Shown piece after piece: positions 56,800 through 64,000 of a DNA stretch of 64,000 bases; within the stretch, counting starts at the first letter, position 1; each line of letters starts with the position of its first letter. The notes under the pieces were generated by a model. The model saw only the letters and a list, made by a program, of their open reading frames with translations, was not told the DNA's origin and searched no databases. The position numbers were made by a program, and so were the translations under genes. Source of the DNA: Sequoia sempervirens (Eukaryota > Streptophyta > Pinopsida > Cupressales > Cupressaceae); NCBI GenBank assembly GCA_007258455.2, contig VDFB02047230.1, forward strand, positions 154,243,797 to 154,307,796, read 5' to 3'.

Positions 56800-58170
56800 A
56801 TGGCTCCCCTCTTAAGAGTATCCTAGATCATAAAGCCTTTCCCCAAAAGACTAAATTGAGGAACCTCAGTGCCATCCACCTCCCCAAGGTACTTGAAGGT
56901 AAGGATCCTGGCCCAAGACTGATGTTGGTGTGAACACCATCTCCAGTATAGCTTAGCCACTAGAGCTTGCCCAAACCAATCTAGCCTGTGCAATCCCAGA
57001 CCACCATCCTGCTTTGGCCGACAAACAACTTCCCATTTAATTAAGCTCCACTTCCATGAAAGGAGAGTACCTAACCAAAGAAACTGCCTACATAGCCCCT
57101 CAAACTCTTTGATGAAGCTTAAGGGAGTAGTAAACAAAAAACACCTATAAATAGGTAGGACCTACACTACATAATTCAATAGAGTGACTCTACTAGCCAT
57201 AGATAGCCAGCTATAGGTCCAATGACTAACCAACCCTCAAAATTTATCAAACACTTCTTTCCAAAAATGATAGGGAAGCAGGAAAACATCTAGAGGGATA
57301 CCAAGAGAGATAAAGGGAAGCTTCCCCACCTAAAACTTTAAGATCCTAGCAATACATTGTTGGATAAGAATGGGGGTATTAAAGAAATAAATGCAAGACT
57401 TACTTTCATTAATGCTTTGACTAGAGGCAGCTAAGTAACAATCCAAAGTATGCCAAAAAGCAACTACTTCAAACACCTTAGCAACACCCATCAAAGTTGA
57501 ATCATCCACAAACTGAAGATGGGTTTGAGGAGGGAGAGAATTGCTCCATTTCCATCCTTGAATGTGTCCATCCATACCCTCGGACTTAATGAGCCTTCCC
57601 AATCCTTTAGCCATCAAGATGAACAAATATGGGGATAAAGGATCCCCCTACCTAAGACCTCTAGAAGTGCCAAATAGATCAGAGGACTCCCCATTTATAA
57701 GAACAAAAAAGGAGGCCACCATCACACAACTCATGACCCAATCAATCCACTCACTACTAAACCCAAATATTCTTATAATTTTTCTTAGAAAACCCCATTT
57801 AAATCTGTCATAAGCCTTAGCCATGTCCAAATTTATAAACATAGCCTTTTCCTTCAAAGAGGCCATGAAATGAATGATCTCAGCCACAATAACAACTCCA
57901 TCCAAAAAATTTCTTCCTACAACAAAGTCCCCTTGTTCCTCCGAGATCAACTTTTGTAGCCATGGATTTATGCACTCAATAATTAACTTTGTAATGATTT
58001 TATACACTACATTACATAAAGCAATTGGTCGAAATAGATCCAAAGAATTTGCACCCCCATGTTTTGGGATAAGAGAAAGAAACATGGAATTCATGGCCCT
58101 CAACATTTTCTTATTCCTTAAAGACTCCTGTACAACCTCCAAAAGATCAAGGTTGATCACTTTCCAAAAT
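56800..58170 (-). pseudogene. LINE ORF2 reverse transcriptase
   Basis: In order: FLSLIPKHGGANSLDLFRPI then ALCNVVYKIITKLI (about 58090-58010), EEQGDFVVGRNFLDGVVIV, KAMFINLDMAKAYDRFKWGF (palm with the LDM.KAYD motif), SDLFGTSRGLR, a stop, then LSPYLFILMAKGL, and QFVDDSTLMG (57512-57501, the YADD box as FVDD). The thumb and connecting part continue to 56823 (LWLGTLLSWKWSLIKWEVVC, KQDGGLGLHRLD). All are typical of plant L1 RT. Frame changes and stops, one within the R.GDPLSP motif, inactivate it. Confidence 0.9.
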
Positions 58171-59597
58171 TCCTAAAAAACCTCTACTAAAAACCCATCA
58201 GGACCAGGAGCCTTTCCTTTTTTCAGTTGAAACATCACATCCTCCAACTCCTTTAAATAAATGGGCTTAATAAGAGAGACATTCATATCCATAGTCACTA
58301 GAGGGGGGATACAAGTCAAGATAGAAGCTTCCTCCTCACTTGTAGGTGGGGTATCTTTAGAAAGGAGATTAGAGAAAAAGTGGACTACCTCTCTAGATAT
58401 CTCCAAAGAGGAAAAAAGAATAGAGCCCTCATGAGAGTGAAGAGAAGAGATAATGTTACCTTGTCTATGGGCCTTCACCGAATTATGAAATAAGGAAGTA
58501 TTCCAATCCCCTTCCTGAAGCCAGTCAACACAAGCCTTCTGCTTCCAAAAAATTTCCTCGCAAAGCTCCCATTTCTCTAGGTCTTTAACCACACTATCCT
58601 CTAACCTTCTCAAATCCATATCAAGGCCTTGATCCTAAACCTACCTAGTAATAGAATCCAGGTGCTCCTGAGTAGCCCTTTTCTTTTGAAATACATTGCC
58701 AAACTCATACTTATTCTAATGTTTTAATTTATACTTCACATATTGAAGCCTCTTCACAAAGGAATACATAATCGTACCAAAATCAAGTCATCCTTCAGTC
58801 CACCATCTAGAAACTAGATCAAGAAGACTCTCCTCCCTGAGCCTCATAATTTGAAATCTAAAAGCTTGTTTCCTAGAACCACCAGCCAGACGAGTAGAGA
58901 ATTTAATCAGCCAATGATCTAATCCCCGCCAATCTAAAATTTTAGAGCTCATTAGCCACTTGTCTCCAACCCAAAAGCTAGAAACAAGAAACTTGTCTAA
59001 TCTTTCAACAATGGTTTCATCTCCAAGCCTCCTATTATTCCAAGTAAACATGTTTTTCAAAGGTTTGATATCCACCAGCCAAAGTCAAGCCAAATTCTTC
59101 CTAAGAAGATTAGAGGAGGGGTCTAGAATAGGTACTTCTTGCCCTTTTATCCTTGAGAGAGGCAATCACATTGAAATCACCTACCATAATCCAGGGAAGA
59201 AAGGGATCCAAAGATCTCAAAAATTGATATGAGACCACAAGAGAGTCTTACAAAGGACATCCGTTAGTACATAAATGTTAGAATGGAAAACTCTTTTCCC
59301 CATCTCCAAACTAATCGCAATAAGAGAAATGGAAAATCTACTAGAGAACCACCAAACAAGAGAGATTCATTGAGAATCTTAGAAGCAAGAAAGACCTCTA
59401 GAGCTCCCCTACGCACCCACACACTAACATAAACCTCTATTCCAAATCTTAGATGCACTTTGAATCATACTATCCACTAATAACTTCATCTCCTAGAGGA
59501 AAACCAAGTTCGGAGAGTGAGTATGAACCAAGTCTCAAATAGCCTTTTGTCTAGGGATGCTATTCATACCCCTCACATTCCATGACAACACAATCAT
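58171..59597 (-). pseudogene. LINE ORF2 endonuclease and linker
   Basis: The start ATG at 59597 gives MIVLSWNVRGMNSIPRQKAI, the classic N-terminus of the plant L1 AP-like endonuclease (SWN.RG), then a stop and THSPNLVFL. FTWNNRRLGDETIVERLDKF (59050-58990) is its C-terminal motif (FTW.N.R.G...I..RLDR), and DWRGLDHWLIKF aligns with the S.SDH.P/LL motif, with S changed in GLDH. A linker (58619-58173) with WLQEGDWNTSLFHNSVKAHR and FQLKKGKAPGPDGFLVEVF leads into RT. The enzyme nicks target DNA to prime reverse transcription; this copy is broken. Confidence 0.85.
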
Positions 59598-59704
59598 CAC
59601 GAAGGGTGAGATAAATGCGTATCCAAAGTCTTCAGTGACCTACATTCAACCAAATTTTCACCAGCCAACTTAACTTTCTCTTGATCCTTCTTCCTACCCA
59701 CCTT

Positions 59705-61054
59705 CTAGGACTTATTAGAGGAACTCATTTTTAGACTCTTTTGTTGCACACCCAAAATAGGGGAAGAACCAAAAGCTTTTCTCTTGCTAGAATCTCTTGA
59801 ACTTGAACCTCCAGTAGGGCTTACACCAACAACAATAGAGACTAAAGAAGTACCAACCAGAACACAGGGGTCCCCAAGACCAACCTCAGGGGAAGGAACA
59901 AAAAAATCCTTCACTTCCCCAAGAGCCTCCCCAGGGGCAAGAATTGAAGTCGTAATAGCCATAGGCTCAAGATTATGATCAATAAAAGAGGTGGCATCCA
60001 AATGCATGTCACGAGATATCCCCTCCTCATGAATTAAGTCATCCAACACATCAAACCTGTTAAACATCCCCTCCTCTTTACAATCCAAAAAAGTCCTCTT
60101 CTAACTTATGCTCTTATTTTGAGGCCTAACAGGCACAAATCCATCTTTATCTAGAATCACCCCCTACATAGGCCCTTTTCCCTTTTCAAATCCTAAATTT
60201 GATGGGGTCATCCTAGTGCTTGAGTTACCCACATCAGGAGCACGAGGACACCTCCTCTGAAGGTGACCATACTCACAACATAAACAACATCTAAACGGAA
60301 GGGTTTCATAATATAACGGCTGAGTCCATGAACTAGACCACACTGTCAGATCAAGAGTTAGGAAAAGGTTGAATCAAATCAATCTCCACAAAAAAACGTG
60401 TATGGGAAAAGATCCTCTTCTCTAAAGTCTGTTGAGAGGGGCCAATCTATTTTCCCAATGGCATGGCAATAGATTGCAGTATATCTCTCCTCCAACATTC
60501 AAGTGGTAGCCGAGGAAGGTGAACCCAAATCGAGATCTTGGATGGAAACTCATCCGCCAAATTAAAGTTGCATGCCATGGTTTAATGAATAGTCCAACCT
60601 GATTATAAAAGTATGGACCACCCTCAAACGCCTTATTTCAATTTGAAATGCATGAAAATTCCACCAAGAAGAAATTATTCATAGCTAACAAGACCTTGAA
60701 ATCCCCCTCTGGGTTCCAAATCCATTGAATCCAAAGGTCAAGGAAAGGAAGAGAGACCCTCATCCCCAAAAGCTTACAGATAAAAAAATACTTGTTGAAA
60801 TATTCCAAATCCTCTACAACCTCTTCCCTTTGAATCACCACCACCAGAGGCACTTGAGTCCCTTCCAAGCAGTCATTAACCTTTTGTACTTTAAAACCAC
60901 CGATCCTAGACAAACCCATGCTAGAAGAAGACAAATTGGGAATCCCATCCCAAGCCTCTTTCATAGCATCGTCTCCCTTCACCTCCTCCATCCCATCATT
61001 CAATTCCATGAGAGCCACACCTGACAGCCCTAAACAAACACCACCACACACCAA
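59705..61054 (-). pseudogene. LINE ORF1 (nucleic-acid-binding protein)
   Basis: The open start 61054-60638 (138 codons) contains KYFFICKLLGMRVSLPFLDL then WNPEGDFKVLLAMNNFFLVE, the DUF4283-like N-terminal region of plant LINE ORF1. In the middle, interrupted, part the minus strand near 60310-60240 reads LPFRCCLCCEYGHLQRRCP, a zinc knuckle C-x2-C-x4-H-x4-C. The last part (60088-59705) is an acidic then basic tail ending SSSNKS. ORF1 proteins coat the LINE RNA. The stop at 59705 lies about 110 bp before the ORF2 start. Confidence 0.8.
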
Positions 61055-61330
61055 AGCTTGATCGCTTCAAACCCAAAAGCCACTCATTCAACACAAAGGC
61101 AAGTTGAATTCAAAAGGTCACTACCCCTTCAAACGAGCCCAACAAAATGTGCACAACAAAAACAAGGAAATATGAGAAAAGATAGTCAAAGAAACCCCCT
61201 TATAAGCATCAAACACCATCCCACATGAGAATGCAACACAAAAAAAGTGATTTGAATGAAAAAACACACATGCAACAGTAGATCTAGGCATGCAGGCTAG
61301 GCCTCATAGGCCGCGGGCAGCCTAGGGCTC

Positions 61331-63147
61331 GAACCAGACCCTTAACACCATCTCTTGTCCCACCTTTATTTTTTAAAATTATTATAAATGTAATAAATAT
61401 ATTTATTTAAAATATATTGAGAGATAATAATTTTGAGAGGTTTATATAAAAAAATTATATAGAATACATATATTTTTTAATCTCTTAACAAATCTTAGAT
61501 ATATTTAAGATACATATACTAGTTTAGAACATATGTATTATCATGTATTACTCTATCATTTAAATATTATGAAATAATCTAGGTTAAAATTTGTATAATT
61601 ATATCCATTATCTAACTAAGTATTTATTCTACTATATTTATAATAAATCATTTTTAATATGATCTAAACTAAGATATAGATAAACATGAAAATAGACAAG
61701 AAAAGATGTATATAGACATTATTTATTTTAAGTTTTACAACTATTTTAGTTAAAATTATTAATCTTTTATCAAAGAGCAATTTAGTTTTTCAATAATAAT
61801 AAAATAGTATTTTTTTCAATAGAATGAAATAAATTATGGAAACCATGTACACATTTCAAGAATTCTAATAAAAAAATCATTTTAACTTTTATTTCAAGAG
61901 TTATTTTATTTTCTATAAGAATATTATTTTTTATTAGTAAAATTGAGTTTTCGAAAGGGGTCGAAAATATTTTATATCAAACAATAAATATATAGTAGAA
62001 ACCCACTTACATGAAGAGAGAAAAAAAAATTAAAAATGTAGAGACAGAATGCTATAGGCTTGTAACAAATAAACGATAAAACAATAGCACACAAACAACA
62101 AAGGTAACCAAATTATAGCTTACCAAAAGAAAGGTCATTCAAGGAGTCAACAACATTCCACTCTTCATGTACGAAACCAACATGATCCTCCAAAGTCTCA
62201 TTTTCTATGTTGATCATTGTTAGCGAATGTGTCTCAACTTTGCTCCTAGTGTTAAGACTATATAAAATGTGATTTTTGGGCTATAAAGGTCATTTTTTGC
62301 CATTTTAGGTTGCTCAACATTGCTTCCTTAATGGAAAATATATATATCTTTTCAAGTTCCATAATTTTTTGAAAAGGGCATAATTGACCTCTTTGATCAA
62401 AGTTTATGGCCTCTAAAATTTGGGTCTTTCGTATTAAAAATGCAAAATATCTATAACACACAAAAGAGCTATAAGAGGGTGTTACATTTTTTGAGAAAAT
62501 TATGATGTGTGTTATGACACATAATAATACATATTTAAATTGAGATAATGGAGTGTCATGGTTGGTGATTGGATTATGATGAAATTATGGTAGGTGGAAG
62601 AAATATGCTATTTTTAGTTGATGGACTCATCTTGGGATTCAGGCATCACTTTTATAATATTTTTAGCTCCTGGTTTTCTAATTACCATTTGATTATTTCA
62701 TGTATTTTTTCTTCTATTTATTGGTTTCTTGAGATGGAACACTTTATACAAGGACTTTTTGTATGTATTGTTTTTTATTAAAAAATAGGGAAGGGGACAT
62801 GATCATGAGAGTAAAAAACATTAAAAGTAGATTAAAGAAATAGTACGTGGGCACACAAGCTCAATAAAACAACAAAAGGCATGTAGGCCCAATGAGACAA
62901 CATAATAACAAAAATTAGAACAAGACAAGAAAAAAACATAGAAGTCAACTAACAGATCAAGTTCCAATAATTCAGGAGGGCATCAAGGGAGATTTCTTGT
63001 TCCTCTGTATCTTTCTATTCATCAAAATTCTGAACCTACATTTTCTCCTCATCATCTTCTTTAGCTCTTTTATTTTTTTGTTTGTTGATCTTTGAGCAGC
63101 CAAATATAGTACTTGTAACAAACTTGTGCATCCTTGAATGAACAAGA
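61331..63147. other. Very AT-rich non-coding DNA, nothing recognised
   Basis: No recognisable domain, RNA gene or repeat. The open frame at 62569-62781 (70 codons, aromatic and hydrophobic) has no known match in my reading and no context that supports a gene. Confidence 0.45.
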
Positions 63148-64000
63148 AAACTAAGAGGGGGGTGAATTAGTTGCAGCAAATTAAAAAATCAAAACCCTTA
63201 ATAGTAATCAGATCCACATGCATTCATTGAACCCTTATTCTATTAAAGTGATTAATCATGAAATACAAATAATAGAAACTAAAATGACAAAATCATACAC
63301 AAGAGAACACTGGATTTACATGGAAAATATAATGAGGTAAAAACCACAGTGAGGATTAGCTCACAATATCAGTAATTGCAAAACCAATACAAGGGCCCAC
63401 TACTAGAATAGGACACACTATCCAAAAGGCTCACAACCAAGGCTCACTACCATAGAAAGAACACAAGAAGATAGAAGAGAAATGTTAGATAGAGAAAAAC
63501 TTCTCAATACAATAGGGAATCCACCACAAATGCTCCAACACTTTCACAACCTTGTTTGAAAGATTGTGGACACCTTCAGCTCATTGTAGTCAAAATTCCC
63601 AACACTTTGAAGTTTGTACTGCTCTGATCAAATTCACATCACACACATCACTCGCATCAATATCAGGTCTATCTTGCTTCTCTCTTTCTTGCATCTCACA
63701 ACATCACCACTCTTTAAATTTATATCAACCTCAACCTTGAAAACCTTCTCCAAGGTCAAAAACTATTGGTTACAACTTACAAATTCAAATTTGGTCAACA
63801 CCTAAACATTCCCGTGGTGGATAGGAATGAAGGCAACCCATATAAATCCTTAATTAGGACCCAAATGAATTCTAACACACCTCAAAACATTTTCATAGAT
63901 TTCACATGTAGTTTTAACACAAGGTTGGCCAATACCCATGCTAAACACCATAAACATTAAGTTCACACTTCCTTAAATCAGTTTGAAACTTCCAGAAAAC
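63148..64000 (+). repeat. Second copy of the ACTAAGAGGGGGG dispersed repeat, cut by the window end
   Basis: It shares with 45485-45800 the purine-rich start, the TGGATTT(.)ACATGGAAA...GG.AAAAACCA block (63311-63350) and the following GGGCCCACTAC / GGCTCACTACC blocks. Divergence is high. It has no coding frame of known type. It runs beyond the window. Confidence 0.5.

Larger units (their letters stand above)
55237..61330 (-). mobile_element. L1-type LINE, nearly full length, degenerate
   Basis: On the minus strand: ORF1 (61054 to 59705), ORF2 from ATG 59597 with endonuclease, RT, zf-RVT and a C-terminal RNase H ending at 55602, then a 3' region ending in an A-rich tail (T-rich on the plus strand, about 55237-55259). 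About 6.1 kb fits a complete plant L1 element. All frames contain stops, so it is inactive. A target-site duplication could not be seen, and the 5' end at about 61330 is set by the change from GC-moderate to very AT-rich DNA. Base composition is clearly richer in G+C than its surroundings. Confidence 0.85.

Noticed and set aside
62569..62781. 70-codon frame rich in aromatic residues
   Set aside because: No homologous pattern, no promoter or neighbouring exon; likely chance.

Overview
This window is plant nuclear DNA, most likely from a gymnosperm and probably a conifer. It is AT-rich, gene-poor and packed with old, mutated and nested retrotransposons. The single recognisable host gene is a TIR-NBS-LRR (TNL) gene. 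Its N-terminus (MASSSTSRQNFTQLENAF...), the phase-0 introns between its LRR exons and its C-terminal exon look like the TNL class I know from conifers. The organism call is an inference from these features; no species marker is visible.

Layout. 1-2269: non-coding DNA with a decayed pentatricopeptide-repeat (PPR) gene relic on the minus strand (about 1425-2050). 2270-5270: a compact minus-strand LTR retrotransposon with target-site duplication (ACTTA), primer-binding site, polypurine tract and only a gag-like remnant, so of the non-autonomous gag-only type. 5271-9120: non-coding DNA with a tandem duplication, a long foldback (5998-6184), the 3' end of a Copia element (RNase H remnant, polypurine tract, LTR start), and the last exon of a DFR/ANR-type reductase (8028-8215). 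9221-13123: the TNL gene with five exons. The NBS and LRR exons are open. The TIR exon carries two frame changes and a 63-bp tandem duplication, so the normal start codon gives only 31 residues; an internal ATG would give a 994-residue protein with a truncated TIR.

14065-22268 (minus): a degenerate Ty3/gypsy element of the Tat type (gag, protease, RT, RNase H, second RNase H, integrase) with an unidentified reading frame after integrase. 22269-26689: mostly unassigned, with a diverged 80-95 bp tandem array at 23.85-24.28 kb.

26690-50602 (plus): a nest. The host is a large non-autonomous gypsy element whose 5' LTR (26690-27761 plus 36208-36378) was split by a Tat-like gypsy element (27762-36202). 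Its internal region was split by a short non-autonomous Copia element (38952-42785, TSD AATTC). The 3' LTR of the host (49554-50602) preserves the unsplit sequence and acts as an internal empty-site control. Removing the two insertions leaves a host element of about 11.6 kb.

50603-55236: no recognisable genes. 55237-61330 (minus): a nearly full-length plant L1-type LINE with ORF1 (DUF4283-like region and zinc knuckle) and ORF2 (endonuclease, RT, zf-RVT, RNase H), all interrupted by stops. 61331-64000: AT-rich unassigned DNA and, from about 63150, a copy of a dispersed repeat also seen at 45.48 kb and, more weakly, at 22.56 kb.

Apart from the TNL, nothing here looks like a functioning host gene. 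The long-term story is retroelement accumulation around one immune-receptor gene that has itself been damaged at its 5' end.
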